Shown here one piece after another: positions 29,857 through 40,987 of a stretch of 51,596 bases of DNA. The stretch's first letter is position 1. Each line of letters begins with the position of its first letter. Both the position numbers and the translations under genes were made by a program. The notes beneath the pieces are model-generated. The model did no database searches and had not been told where the DNA came from. It saw only the letters and a list, made by a program, of their open reading frames with translations. This stretch comes from Nitrospira sp. (GTDB taxonomy: Bacteria; Nitrospirota; Nitrospiria; Nitrospirales; Nitrospiraceae), in NCBI GenBank assembly GCA_020697375.1, contig JAJFBJ010000020.1, positions 1 to 51,596 on the forward strand, given 5' to 3'.

Positions 29857-30378
29857 ATGGCACAGTTCACCGTCAACGCGCATCGGTTCGATCCCTATAA
29901 GAATTTCAAGTTTCGCGTCAAATGGGACGGACGCTACGTCGCGGGCGTCAGCAAGGTCGGTTCACTGAAGCGTTCCACCGAGGTGGTCGAGCACCGTGAA
30001 GGCGGCGACCCCAGCGCCAGTCGCAAGTCGCCGGGGCGCAGCAAGTACGAAGCCATTACGTTGGAACGCGGCGTCACTCATGACGACGCGTTCGAGCAAT
30101 GGGCCAACAAGGTGTGGAATTTCGGGTCGGGGTTGGGCGCCGAGGTTTCGCTCAAGGATTTCCGCAAGGACATCATCATCGAGCTCTACAACGAAGCGGG
30201 GCAACTGGCGATTGCCTACAAAGTCTTCCGCTGCTGGGTGTCGGAATTTCAGGCCCAACCGGATCTCGATGCCAATGCCAACGCGGTCGCGATCCAAACT
30301 CTCAAGCTCGAAAACGAAGGCTGGGAACGTGACTTCGAAGTCGTAGAGCCTGCGGAACCAAGCTTTACGGAACCATGA
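29857..30378 (+). CDS. eCIS inner tube protein (gp19-like)
   Basis: A 173-residue protein of the T4 gp19/Afp1 tail tube family, which stacks as rings to form the inner tube driven through the target membrane. The FDPYKNFKFRVKWDGRYVAG opening, the EHREGGDPSASRKSPG loop and KYEAITLERGVTHDDAFEQWANKV block are typical. AAGGAG precedes the ATG by 7 nt. It overlaps the next gene by 4 nt. It is the only gp19-type tube gene in the window, whereas Afp and PVC have two or three. Confidence 0.93.
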   Translation: MAQFTVNAHRFDPYKNFKFRVKWDGRYVAGVSKVGSLKRSTEVVEHREGGDPSASRKSPGRSKYEAITLERGVTHDDAFEQWANKVWNFGSGLGAEVSLKDFRKDIIIELYNEAGQLAIAYKVFRCWVSEFQAQPDLDANANAVAIQTLKLENEGWERDFEVVEPAEPSFTEP

Positions 30379-31124
30379 TGAAAACCCGGGAATGTCTGTC
30401 GGGCTTGTCCGCGGCTGCCTTGATCGAGATTTGGGAGCAGGGCGCCGGACGGCATTCGATCGACCAAGCCTTGCTGGTGCTGCGGTATGCCTGTCCCGAG
30501 CGATCGTTCGACGACCTTTGCGATTGGACGGTCGGGCAACGCGATGCCCGGCTTCTGGAGGTCCGCCGGGACACGTTCGGCGATCGTATCGACTGTTATG
30601 CGGAATGTCCGGCCTGCCGGAATGGTCTTGAATTCGAACTGTCTTGTGAGAGTCTCCTGGCGCACCGTTCAGCCGATGGAACGACAGGCAAGACCGTTGA
30701 CTACGCCGGATCGACATGGGAACTGCGGGCGTTGAACAGCCGAGACCTCTCCGTCGCCGCGACCGCGCCGGATGCGCGGACTGCGCGAGAAGCTATGCTG
30801 GCCCGTTGCGTAACGAAGAGAACCGACAGGGCCGTTTCTCCCGTAACATGGACGGACGCGCTGCAGGAGGCGCTGGCGGCGGGCTTGGCCCTGATGGAAC
30901 CCTTGGCCGAACTGTTGATCGGACTCGCCTGCCAGGCCTGCGGGCATGTCTGGCAAAGTCTGTTCGATATCGCCGCCTTTCTCTGGCGCGAAATCGTCGT
31001 GCGGAGCAGACGCTTGTTGCAAGAGGTGGATGTGCTGGCGCGCGCCTACGGATGGACCGAGAGCGACATTCTGCGGATGACCGACCAGCGCCGCCGCCTG
31101 TACGTAGAGATGGCGCTCTCATGA
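30375..31124 (+). CDS. Zinc-ribbon protein resembling T4 gp26/gp51-type baseplate factors
   Basis: A 249-residue protein always placed, in eCIS loci of this style, near the tube gene. Two Cys pairs, CYAECPACRNG near residue 75 and LACQACGHVW near residue 190, look like zinc knuckles. Helical segments such as FLWREIVVRSRRLLQEVDVLARAYGW, and the ESDILRMTDQRRRLYVEMALS end, resemble T4 baseplate hub assembly factors. It may fit hub or baseplate assembly, but the family match is by general pattern only. It overlaps both neighbours by 4 nt, so it belongs to the operon. Confidence 0.6.
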   Translation: MMKTRECLSGLSAAALIEIWEQGAGRHSIDQALLVLRYACPERSFDDLCDWTVGQRDARLLEVRRDTFGDRIDCYAECPACRNGLEFELSCESLLAHRSADGTTGKTVDYAGSTWELRALNSRDLSVAATAPDARTAREAMLARCVTKRTDRAVSPVTWTDALQEALAAGLALMEPLAELLIGLACQACGHVWQSLFDIAAFLWREIVVRSRRLLQEVDVLARAYGWTESDILRMTDQRRRLYVEMALS

Positions 31125-31879
31125 GCGATTTCCTGACCAGACTCGTCGAGCGGCAGGCCGGTAGGGTTGCCACGATTCAACCGCGCATTCCCTCGATGTT
31201 TGTATCTGCCATGACTCGGCGGGATATGCCGGCGCCTCCGCCAAGCCCGAGCTCCGCGCTCCATCCGACCGGGGATGGAAAGCCGGAGAGGGAGAAAGAC
31301 CGGTTATCGGCTCCACCTGCCGAAGTCGAACGTGTTTCGGCAAGGCCGGCGACGCCCACGGCGCCGACGGCTTCATCGGTGTTTCCGGCCGAGGCGCCTG
31401 ATCCAGACCAGCCGCTGGTAAGACCAGAGCTGAATGGGCCGGATGAGCAGTCATCGATAATGGGTGTACTCGATGCGCCCATGCCCCGTTCGTCTCATCG
31501 CCGGGCGGGACAGCCACAAGCGGGTGCAAATCAGCCGGCGCCGATGAGCGTGGCGTTGCAAAGCGACAGGCTCAACCATGCGGATCCACCGCCGGGCGCG
31601 CGCATCGAACTTCCGCCTCGTTTGGTCGAATCGCGTCTCGACAGCCAGGGCCGGTCCGTTACCGCTCCGCCGTCCCTGGTCTCGACGGGGTTTTCAGGCA
31701 AAGGATCCGAACGGCTCACGCAAGGTGAAGCGGAACCTCCCCCCGTGCAGGTGAGCATCGGGCGCATCGAAGTCACGGCTGTCACGTCGCCGCCTCTGCC
31801 GAAACGCAAGCCTGCCTCGCGACAGCCGTCGATGTCGCTGCAAGACTATTTGTCCCGCCGCCAGGGGAGGGGCACATGA
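31121..31879 (+). CDS. Proline-rich eCIS-associated linker protein
   Basis: A 252-residue protein. A short N-terminal helix (DFLTRLVERQAGRVATIQPR) and a short C-terminal block (VQVSIGRIEVTAV...MSLQDYLSRRQ) flank about 180 residues rich in Pro, Ala and Ser that should be disordered. The C-terminal IGRIEV motif recurs, from memory, in unnamed proteins of other eCIS loci. A tether or chaperone role between the zinc-ribbon and cap proteins is an inference. It overlaps both neighbours by 4 nt. Confidence 0.55.
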   Translation: MSDFLTRLVERQAGRVATIQPRIPSMFVSAMTRRDMPAPPPSPSSALHPTGDGKPEREKDRLSAPPAEVERVSARPATPTAPTASSVFPAEAPDPDQPLVRPELNGPDEQSSIMGVLDAPMPRSSHRRAGQPQAGANQPAPMSVALQSDRLNHADPPPGARIELPPRLVESRLDSQGRSVTAPPSLVSTGFSGKGSERLTQGEAEPPPVQVSIGRIEVTAVTSPPLPKRKPASRQPSMSLQDYLSRRQGRGT

Positions 31880-33170
31880 GCAGCGCGCTGGCCATCGCAG
31901 GGGTGACGGCCGTCCTCCGCGATTTGTTGAACGATGGCCTGATCAATCACAATGTCAGCGGCGTCCTCGGCAGCACGGTGACGGTGAGCGCATTGCCCCC
32001 TGACCGGGTGGCGCCGGTCAACGGCGCTGAAAACACGCAACTCAATCTGTTTCTCCATCAGGTGACGCCCAATCTTGGATGGCGCAACGAATCGTTGCCG
32101 TCGCGCGATGGGTCCGGAAGAAACCGCTTGAGCAACCCACCCTTGGCGCTGGACCTGCACTATCTGCTGAGCGCCTATGGCGCCGAAGATTTGCACGCGG
32201 AAATCCTGCTGGGCTATGGCATGCAACTGTTCCACGAGACACCGGTGCTCAACCGCAGCGCGATTGCCACGGCGTTGAATCCCTCTCCGCTGTCCGGTAC
32301 GACGTTACCCCAGGCGCTGCAGGCGCTCGCGTCCTGTGGACTCGCCGACCAGTTGGAGCAAATCAAGGTCACACCGGAGTATCTCAATACCGAAGAAACG
32401 TCGAAGCTCTGGACCGCGGTGCAGGCCCACTATCGTCCTACGGCGGCATACCTGGTGACCGTCGTGTTGATCGAATCGGCGTTACCGACGCGAGCCACCT
32501 TGCCGGTATTGAGCCGTGGTCCGGTGGATCCCGCGACCAAACGTGATCGCGGTGTGGTGGTGCACGCAAATTTGCTGCCGCCGTTCCCCACCATACAGAC
32601 GGTTTTGCCGACGGACGGGCAACCGGCGGCTACGGTCGGCGCCACTGTGGAGCTGACCGGGCATCACCTCGACGGCGCCAACCCCGTCGTGATTTTCACC
32701 AATGCGCGGTTTGACATCCTGCAGGAGGTGGCGGCTTCGTCTGGCGGTACGGCCACGACCATACAAGTCGTGGCGCCGACACTGCCGGTCGGATTCTACC
32801 AGGTGGCCGTGCGTGTGGTGCGTCCGACGGAAAGCGACCCACGGACCAGCAATCAATTGAGTCTGGTCCTTGGCCCCAAGATCACGACGGCGCTGCCGGT
32901 GACAATCCCCAGGGACGGTGGCGGTACGGCAACGATCGCCCTGGGATGCGCGCCTGACGTGCGATCGGGGCAGCAGGTCTCACTGCTCCTCGGTAGCGCA
33001 GAAGTCTCAGCCGAGCCCTGGTCATCGCCTGCGAATTCCTTCACGTTCGTCGTGGAGCAGGCGCCCGTCGGCGACCACCTTGCGCGGCTGCGCGTGGACG
33101 GCATCGAAAGTCCCCTGATCGACCGGATGGCGAAGCCGCCGGTGTTTTTCGACCATCGGATCACGATCTC

Positions 33171-33174
<4 letters not shown>
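31876..33174 (+). CDS. DUF4255 tail-terminator/cap protein (Pvc16-like)
   Basis: A 432-residue protein. Residues about 1-190 match DUF4255 in pattern (LRDLLNDGLINHN, LNLFLHQVTPNLGWRNESLPS, LALDLHYLLSAYG), the family of Afp16/Pvc16 that caps the tube and sets particle length. The C-terminal half (about 215-425) reads like IPT/TIG or Ig-like beta domains. This domain addition is common in the longer members. It lies just before the AAA+ ATPase gene with a 4-nt overlap, as in many eCIS loci. Confidence 0.88.
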
Positions 33175-35098
<1,924 letters not shown>

Positions 35099-35102
<4 letters not shown>

Positions 35103-35353
35103 GGCGCGCCGTCGTCAACATCGACAGTCTCGTATTGAAGGGCTTTCGCTACGAAGACCGCCATGCCATCGCGCAGGGATTGCAGGAACAGCTCACGCGC
35201 CTGCTTTCGGAACCAGGCAAGGCGGAGGGGATCAGTGAGATCGGTACCATTCCGCGCTTGCCTGTCGGATCGATCACCGCCGAAGCGGGTGACAAGCCGC
35301 AGCAGATCGGAACGGCGACGGCACACGAAATCGTGAAGGGACTCGACCTATGA
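35099..35353 (+). CDS. Small eCIS-associated protein
   Basis: An 84-residue protein opening RRAVVNIDSLVLKGFRYEDRH, followed by a helix (AIAQGLQEQLTRLLSE) and a PRLPVGSITAEAGDKPQQIGTATAHEIVKGL end. No enzyme motif, signal or membrane segment is seen. ATG 35099 overlaps the ATPase stop, and its own stop overlaps the first DUF4157 gene, so it is embedded in the operon. A role as adaptor between ATPase and cargo is only a guess. Confidence 0.6.
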
Positions 35354-36816
35354 GTGTGGCCCAAGCGGTTCAGATGACGACCAAGAGGCCGAACAGTCAG
35401 GCCCCAGGGTTGCTGCTTCAGCGCGCCTGCGCCTGCGGGGGATCTGCGGGGATCGCCGGCGAATGCGAAGCCTGCAAGGGCAGGAAGCTGGTGGGCAACC
35501 CGTTGCAGAGAAAGCTCGCCATCAATGAGCCCGGCGATGTGTATGAGCAGGAAGCGGATCGGGTTGCAGATCAGGTGATGCGGACGGGGGAGTCCCGTGG
35601 AGTAGCCGATGTGGAGCGAACGCCCCAGCCGCCGGTGCAGCGTCCTGTGAACGGACCAAGCGGTGGAGCAGCCGGTACGGCGCCGTCGATCGTTCAGGAC
35701 GTGCTCGCTTCCTCCGGGCAGCCGCTCGATGCGGCGACGCGCGACTTCTTCGAGCCACGGTTCGGTCATGACTTCGGCAACGTGAGGGTGCATGCGGATC
35801 ATGCCGCAGCGGAGTCGGCGCGATCGGTTAACGCGCTGGCCTACACGGTGGGCTCGGACGTGGTGTTTGTCGGCGGACGCTACGCCCCGGCGACAGAGAA
35901 CGGACGGCGATTGCTGGCCCATGAACTAGTCCATGTCCTACAGCAGACTGAGTCAGCCGCAAATCCGTCCTGGTCGCAATCGAACGACAGTCGTATCACG
36001 ACGAAGTCACAGGCATCCGCGGCAGCGAACCCGCGCCCGCTGAGTCAACAATCGGCCATGAAGCCAGCTCAACCAGCGCATGGTTTCCTGCAAAGGTCCG
36101 GACCGGTCCAACTCAGCACCACTGAGGGTCGTGTTCTCCCTGCGTCGACCCAGCCGGTCATCAGCAGTGGAGCCGGGCTGCCGGAGCCTGATTGCAGCAC
36201 GCATGTGTACGATGTCTTTCGAGTAGGAACGGTTTACTACGACAGTCAACGACCGGAATGTTGTTTCGCCCAGATTCATGAATTGAAGCATATCGAGCGG
36301 GAGAGACTCTACCGCGCTGATCACTCGCTGGAAGGAAAGCCGACTTGCAAGCATGGTGACCAGAAACAGTACAACTTCTGGCTGGGCAATGATCGATGGA
36401 GAATTGTTGACATCGATACTACACGGATCACGGTGATGAACCTATGCGGAGTTGAAGAAACAATGGAAGTCGGAGGTTTCGGGAAAGTCTTGCGGACGGA
36501 CGAGGTCGCCGTAGCCGAAGGCCCTGCAACGCTGCCTGAAAGAACCGTGGAGAACCCTCCAGGCAGCTTGGGGCCCGGCAGCGTGAGTTATGAGCCTGAA
36601 TGTAACAAAGTCACATTTACGCCGGAAGAAAAATCCAAACCCTCTCGAGTGTACATATGGGATCCGTCCATCAACGAATATGTCGATGAAGGGGATACGA
36701 ATAAGACATTTACCCCCGGTCGGCTCGAACGCATCGTCGGGATAACGACGAAGGTGTTCGAGGGAGGCAGATGGCAGGGCGAGCGCTGCGGGGAGCAGCC
36801 CCCATGGGCCCTATAG
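35350..36816 (+). CDS. DUF4157 protein 1 (eCIS-linked, candidate cargo)
   Basis: A 488-residue protein. It starts with a four-Cys knuckle (CACGGSAGIAGECEAC) and the INEPGDVYEQEADRVADQV signature. The DUF4157 domain (about residues 110-205) includes EPRFGHDFGNVRVHAD and the zinc-protease-type motif HELVH (191-195). The remaining 280 residues form a separate domain with scattered Cys that I do not recognise. DUF4157 is one of the domains most often found beside eCIS genes; many members carry toxin-like C-termini, so a cargo role is the working view. It is the first of three tandem paralogues. Confidence 0.85.
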   Translation: MSVAQAVQMTTKRPNSQAPGLLLQRACACGGSAGIAGECEACKGRKLVGNPLQRKLAINEPGDVYEQEADRVADQVMRTGESRGVADVERTPQPPVQRPVNGPSGGAAGTAPSIVQDVLASSGQPLDAATRDFFEPRFGHDFGNVRVHADHAAAESARSVNALAYTVGSDVVFVGGRYAPATENGRRLLAHELVHVLQQTESAANPSWSQSNDSRITTKSQASAAANPRPLSQQSAMKPAQPAHGFLQRSGPVQLSTTEGRVLPASTQPVISSGAGLPEPDCSTHVYDVFRVGTVYYDSQRPECCFAQIHELKHIERERLYRADHSLEGKPTCKHGDQKQYNFWLGNDRWRIVDIDTTRITVMNLCGVEETMEVGGFGKVLRTDEVAVAEGPATLPERTVENPPGSLGPGSVSYEPECNKVTFTPEEKSKPSRVYIWDPSINEYVDEGDTNKTFTPGRLERIVGITTKVFEGGRWQGERCGEQPPWAL

Positions 36817-36841
36817 GCGTGACTCTGAGGAGAACGGGTTT

Positions 36842-38233
36842 ATGCTCTGTTGGTTCGAACCAGCCGGAATCGACAAGAAAATTAGACCGATGATCGCGAA
36901 GCCAATCCAAACAATGATCGTGCCGGCTCCGGGCCGATTGCTGGTTCACAACGTCCCCCTGCAACGCACTTGTGCTTGCGGAGGGTCGGCCGGGCTCACC
37001 GGCAGATGTTCGGATTGTCGAACCAAGCGTCTGCTCGGCCGGCCGCTCCAAACGAAACTACGCGTCAATGAACCGGGCGATGAATACGAACAGGAAGCGG
37101 ATCGCGTGGCGGAGCAGGTGACGCGGATGCCGGAAGCGAATCTCGACAAGAAGCGTGACACATCGATGTCCGGTCCGGTGGTTCAGCGACGAGCAAGAGA
37201 GGACGGAAGCGGTCTTGCCGAAGCTCCGCCGATCGTACATGAGGTGCTCAACTCTCCAGGCCAGCGGCTCGATCCAGCGACACAGACCTATTTCGAACGG
37301 CGCTTCGGACATGATTTCGGCAACGTGCGCATACATGCGGATGCCAAGGCTGCTGAGTCGGCAAGGGCGGTCAACGCGTCGGCCTATACGGTGGGACTGG
37401 ATGTGTCGTTCGCTGCGGGACAATACCGAGTCAACACAAGTGAAGGACGACGGTTATTGGCTCATGAACTCACGCATGTCATTCAGCAACGAAGTGAAGC
37501 AGCCTGGCCCCGGTCGTCGAGCCTTCAGAGGACTGCATCGTTTGTGAATGGCTCCGTTCACCACACACTGAACTTGGCTGACCGTATTCTGAACGGCGTC
37601 AGCGCGGGAGAGACGGACTTTGTGTTGAATGGCTCGACGTTCACGAACGTGACCGACGGGCTCAAGGCGTTGCACGTTCCGCGCGTCAAGAGTTCCAAAC
37701 GGGGCCGACGTGTCGGATGTTCGTTTGCGTCGGTGGCCGATAACGAAGTGAGTTTTACCATGCGGCTATTGAGTCCCGATCCATGGTCCTCTGCAACAAC
37801 CAAGGCGACGATGGGAAATGTGTTCCCTGGGTTGAGCGGCGCATGTATCGGCGGCAACGCGGCGACATTTGTCGTCCATGGCATGCCGACGAACCAGGAC
37901 CAGCGCGATCGTACGAGAGTGCACGAGGATCATCACGCTGATGATTATAGGATCATTCTCAAGGACATCATCGGACCATGGGATAAGGCCGTGACTGAGG
38001 CTCGATCCAAACGCACGGCCGAAGTTGCTGCTGATAAGGATCAGTGCACGGCAAAACTATATGACAAAGCCGTCGGGCCAAACCAAAGACCCGACGATTT
38101 GGTGAAGGCCATCATTGCCGCCATCAACGAAAAGGCGAGACGGTTTCATGCCAGTGCGGCGGGCCGCAACGTGAGAGTGTCGAATCCGAACGCCGATCGA
38201 AACTGCGACCGCGTCACTGCGGAGGCTCGTTAG
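36842..38233 (+). CDS. DUF4157 protein 2 with a second HExxH-like motif
   Basis: A 463-residue paralogue with the same knuckle (CACGGSAGLTGRCSDC), [19 protein letters not shown] signature and HELTH (208-212). Its C-terminal domain (about 240-463) is unrelated to that of protein 1 and holds HEDHH (361-365) in RVHEDHHADDYRII, a second possible zinc-protease site. A further conserved-looking block is MPTNQDQRDRTRVHEDHH. It is probably a cargo with its own metallopeptidase-like activity; catalysis is inferred. AGGAGA lies before ATG 36842, 26 bp past the previous stop; an in-frame ATG at 36890 region is an alternative. Confidence 0.83.
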   Translation: MLCWFEPAGIDKKIRPMIAKPIQTMIVPAPGRLLVHNVPLQRTCACGGSAGLTGRCSDCRTKRLLGRPLQTKLRVNEPGDEYEQEADRVAEQVTRMPEANLDKKRDTSMSGPVVQRRAREDGSGLAEAPPIVHEVLNSPGQRLDPATQTYFERRFGHDFGNVRIHADAKAAESARAVNASAYTVGLDVSFAAGQYRVNTSEGRRLLAHELTHVIQQRSEAAWPRSSSLQRTASFVNGSVHHTLNLADRILNGVSAGETDFVLNGSTFTNVTDGLKALHVPRVKSSKRGRRVGCSFASVADNEVSFTMRLLSPDPWSSATTKATMGNVFPGLSGACIGGNAATFVVHGMPTNQDQRDRTRVHEDHHADDYRIILKDIIGPWDKAVTEARSKRTAEVAADKDQCTAKLYDKAVGPNQRPDDLVKAIIAAINEKARRFHASAAGRNVRVSNPNADRNCDRVTAEAR

Positions 38234-39850
38234 ATGAGTGCATCAGCACGATCCACTGTCGAATCTCGATCTGCGCCGACCGCTTTCCCTTGGGCGCAGA
38301 ATCGTCTCATCCAACGCAAGTGTGCCTGCGGCGGATCAACCGGTCTGGCAGGCAGTTGCTCAGAGTGCGAGAAGAAGAAGTTGACGGGCCTGCCGGTGCA
38401 GACGAAGTTGCGCATCAACGAGCCCGGCGACGAATACGAACAGGAGGCGGATCTGGTGGCGGCTCAGGTTATGCAGATGCCGGGAACCGGCAGCGGTTCG
38501 AATCTCCGGTCCGCTCAGGGGCTCGTGCGACGGCGCCTGTCCGGAGATGCCGGAATCCTGAGTCGCGCGGCCTCGGAGGAGCCGGCACCAGACCAGGGGC
38601 CGCGTTCTGCGGAGGAGGGGACGCAGGAGGAAGGCAGCCGCTGTCCCAGTTGGCGGGCGGATCCGCACAGCATTTCGAAGCGCGCCGCAGAGTTCTACGC
38701 GCGAAACCACATGACGCCTTCCTCACAAGCCACCGTGGAACGAATCAAATGCGAACCGCCGATCGCCAACGGCAACTACGGTTGCTACGTGCATTTCAGC
38801 GACGGTCTGGTGATCAGAGTCATCGTGCGCGAGACCGATATTGTCGTCGGCATGGGACCGGGACCGTTCACCACTGAAACGCCCCCGCCGGGTACCCCCT
38901 TGTGCTTCTACGAATACGCTTGCCCCGAGGGCGATCTGGTATTGACGGTTAAAAAATGCCAGAGCGCGAAACCAACCGGATCGTCCGGCCCCCCAGCCGT
39001 GGCACAACGGCGCGCCTTGTCTGATGCACCAGGTCCCATGATGACCCCGCCGGTGGTACAGGAGGTGCTCGCGTCTCCTGGGCGGCCGCTGGACGCCGCC
39101 ACCCGCGCGTTCTTTGAGCCGCGTTTTGGCTATGACTTCGGCCATGTGCGGATACATGTGGACGATCAGGCATCGCAGTCCGCACGCTCCATCAACGCGT
39201 TGGCCTATACGGTGGGACGAGACATCGTGTTTCGTTCGGGGCAGTTCGATCCGGCGACGAGCAGCGGCCGACGGCTCTTGGCTCACGAACTCAGCCATGT
39301 CGTGCAACAAACCGGTAGATCTGCAAGCGCTGCGCATGCTGCGGCAGGGCGCCGTGATCCTATGCCGGCTGTGACAGCGGCAAGGGCTCACACGAGCGAC
39401 GCGCATATCGGCTTGATCCAACGGCAGCCGAAGACGGACGGACCGGCTTTTCGCGATCTGCCTATTTTTCTCGAAAAGCTCGAATTCGATATAGGCAACA
39501 ACCTGCTCGATTACGGACACCATCTGTATCAAGCCGCGATTCTGCATCCCGACGAACCTGCCGTCCTGCAAAATGCGCTGAGCCGCTATGCGCTGGGCCT
39601 GAACGTCCTGAAGGACAGCTACCGTTTTGCCGGATTCAAGCCTGACAGTGCAGACAGGCTGGCCCTTGGCACTGGGATTCTCCTCAAAGGCCTGACCTTC
39701 CTGCGACAGGGCGAGTTGACCTTGGATTTTCAGGTCGATATCGGACGCGGCGTGAAATTCGAAACCAATGTGACTCTGGATGTGAATCCAAAGGACGTCA
39801 CGGATGTGCAAAAAGCCGGCGTGAATGTCGGCCTCGTGCGGCGTTTCTAA
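38234..39850 (+). CDS. DUF4157 protein 3 with an inserted Cys-rich domain
   Basis: A 538-residue paralogue starting directly after the previous stop. It has the knuckle [16 protein letters not shown], the [19 protein letters not shown] signature and HELSH (351-355). Between signature and DUF4157 domain lies an extra segment of about 150 residues with Cys in [26 protein letters not shown] and KKCQS, absent from proteins 1 and 2. The C-terminal 130 residues contain a helical stretch and then beta strands ending in VNVGLVRRF. Function unknown. The insert may be a separate cargo domain or a binding module. A repeat copy lies just downstream. Confidence 0.82.
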   Translation: MSASARSTVESRSAPTAFPWAQNRLIQRKCACGGSTGLAGSCSECEKKKLTGLPVQTKLRINEPGDEYEQEADLVAAQVMQMPGTGSGSNLRSAQGLVRRRLSGDAGILSRAASEEPAPDQGPRSAEEGTQEEGSRCPSWRADPHSISKRAAEFYARNHMTPSSQATVERIKCEPPIANGNYGCYVHFSDGLVIRVIVRETDIVVGMGPGPFTTETPPPGTPLCFYEYACPEGDLVLTVKKCQSAKPTGSSGPPAVAQRRALSDAPGPMMTPPVVQEVLASPGRPLDAATRAFFEPRFGYDFGHVRIHVDDQASQSARSINALAYTVGRDIVFRSGQFDPATSSGRRLLAHELSHVVQQTGRSASAAHAAAGRRDPMPAVTAARAHTSDAHIGLIQRQPKTDGPAFRDLPIFLEKLEFDIGNNLLDYGHHLYQAAILHPDEPAVLQNALSRYALGLNVLKDSYRFAGFKPDSADRLALGTGILLKGLTFLRQGELTLDFQVDIGRGVKFETNVTLDVNPKDVTDVQKAGVNVGLVRRF

Positions 39851-39924
39851 CAGGCTGCGGAAAAACTCGATTGCTGCGGCTGAGCGATGCGAGAACGCCG
39901 CCGGCGGACTTTTTCCGCATCCTG
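39851..39924. repeat. Interspersed repeat copy R4 inside the eCIS run
   Basis: A compact 74-bp copy with terminal arms CAGGCTGCGGAAAAACTCG and, in reverse complement, CAGGATGCGGAAAAAGTCC. The interior GAGCGATGCGAGAACGCCGCC matches R3 and R1. It sits between the DUF4157 cluster and the baseplate genes and could form a strong RNA hairpin. Confidence 0.75.
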
Positions 39925-39943
39925 CTAACGGAGTGAACTGAGC

Positions 39944-40594
39944 ATGACCACCTTCCCCGGTTCCCCCAAGCTACTTAAAGGCGGCATCGTGTTGATCGAT
40001 CCGGCCACGGCACAGGTGCAGCGGATCATTGCGCTGCAGTACAACCCGGAATCGCTCAGCCGCACCCTGCAGGCGCAAGGGGCGGGGGAAGGCGGCGATC
40101 GCTCCGAAGCGTTGCGGCTGAAAGGCCCGGCGGTCGAGACGATCAAACTCGACGCCGAAATCGACGCCACGGACGACATGGAGACGGGCAATGCCACGGT
40201 CGGGGAGGTCGGTATCGCGCCGCAGTTGGCGGCGCTGGAAACGTTACTCTACCCGACGACAGGGCAATTGACCGCCAACCATATCCTTTCCAATCTCGGC
40301 ACGCTCGAGATTCTTCCGATGGAGACGGCTTTGCCCCTGTTTGTGTTCGGGCAGAATCGGGTCCTCCCGGTCCGATTGACCGATTTCAGTGTGACCGAGG
40401 AAGCGTTCGATCCCAACTTGAATCCCATCCGCGCCAAGGTGAGCCTGGGGATGCGCGTCCTCACGATCGACGACGTGGGGTTCACGCACAAGGCCGGCAG
40501 TCTGTTCATGAGTTACTTGCAACAGAAGGAAGGCCTGCGCGTGAGAGCTCAGGGCGGGACGTTGGGCAAGCTGGGTTTAACGGGGATACCATGA
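39944..40594 (+). CDS. CIS tube-type protein (N-terminal half of Afp7)
   Basis: A 216-residue protein with the ALQYNPESLSRTLQAQG opening typical of the CIS tube/Afp7 N-terminal family, which joins tube to hub. LPLFVFGQNRVLPVRLTDFSVTEEAFDP and AKVSLGMRVLT are further family blocks. Afp7 carries tube-adaptor and LysM parts in one chain, while here the LysM part is the next gene, so this looks like a split form. The start follows GGAG-like sequence 19 bp past repeat R4. Confidence 0.87.
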   Translation: MTTFPGSPKLLKGGIVLIDPATAQVQRIIALQYNPESLSRTLQAQGAGEGGDRSEALRLKGPAVETIKLDAEIDATDDMETGNATVGEVGIAPQLAALETLLYPTTGQLTANHILSNLGTLEILPMETALPLFVFGQNRVLPVRLTDFSVTEEAFDPNLNPIRAKVSLGMRVLTIDDVGFTHKAGSLFMSYLQQKEGLRVRAQGGTLGKLGLTGIP

Positions 40595-40627
40595 GCCACG
40601 CGGCTCGGACGTGAAGGAGAAGCAAGC

Positions 40628-40987
40628 ATGACCGATCCCTTGCAGGCGCTCTTGGACAGCGCGCTGAAGCCGAATTCCTTTCCTCCGACGAGCCGGTATG
40701 ACGGAGTGAGGACCACGTCGCGGCTCACGAACGAAGGAACCATGGTGGTGTATTTGCAGCGGCGTTTCGTGCCGGCCGGCGACCGCTTCACGGTGGTGCA
40801 AGAACATCGGGTCTCGTCCGGCGAGCGTCTCGACCATTTGGGCGCGACGTATCTTGGCGATCCGGAACAATATTGGCGCCTCTGCGATGCCAACGACGCC
40901 ATGCGGCCGGACGCGCTCACGGAGCAACCAGGCGCGGTGGTGAAGATCGGCTCGCCGGAAGGCGCAACAGGAGTTCCCGTTGCTTAA
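40628..40987 (+). CDS. LysM-like eCIS baseplate protein
   Basis: A 119-residue protein. The second half, YTVVQ-type strand (DRFTVVQEHRVSSGERLDHLG) followed by ATYLGDPEQYWRLCDANDAM and PGAVVKI, fits a LysM/tail protein X fold. Such domains bind peptidoglycan or, in particles, connect tube and baseplate hub. It is the likely partner of the preceding CIS tube protein. GAAGGAGAAG lies upstream. The hub gene start overlaps its end by 8 nt. Confidence 0.85.
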   Translation: MTDPLQALLDSALKPNSFPPTSRYDGVRTTSRLTNEGTMVVYLQRRFVPAGDRFTVVQEHRVSSGERLDHLGATYLGDPEQYWRLCDANDAMRPDALTEQPGAVVKIGSPEGATGVPVA

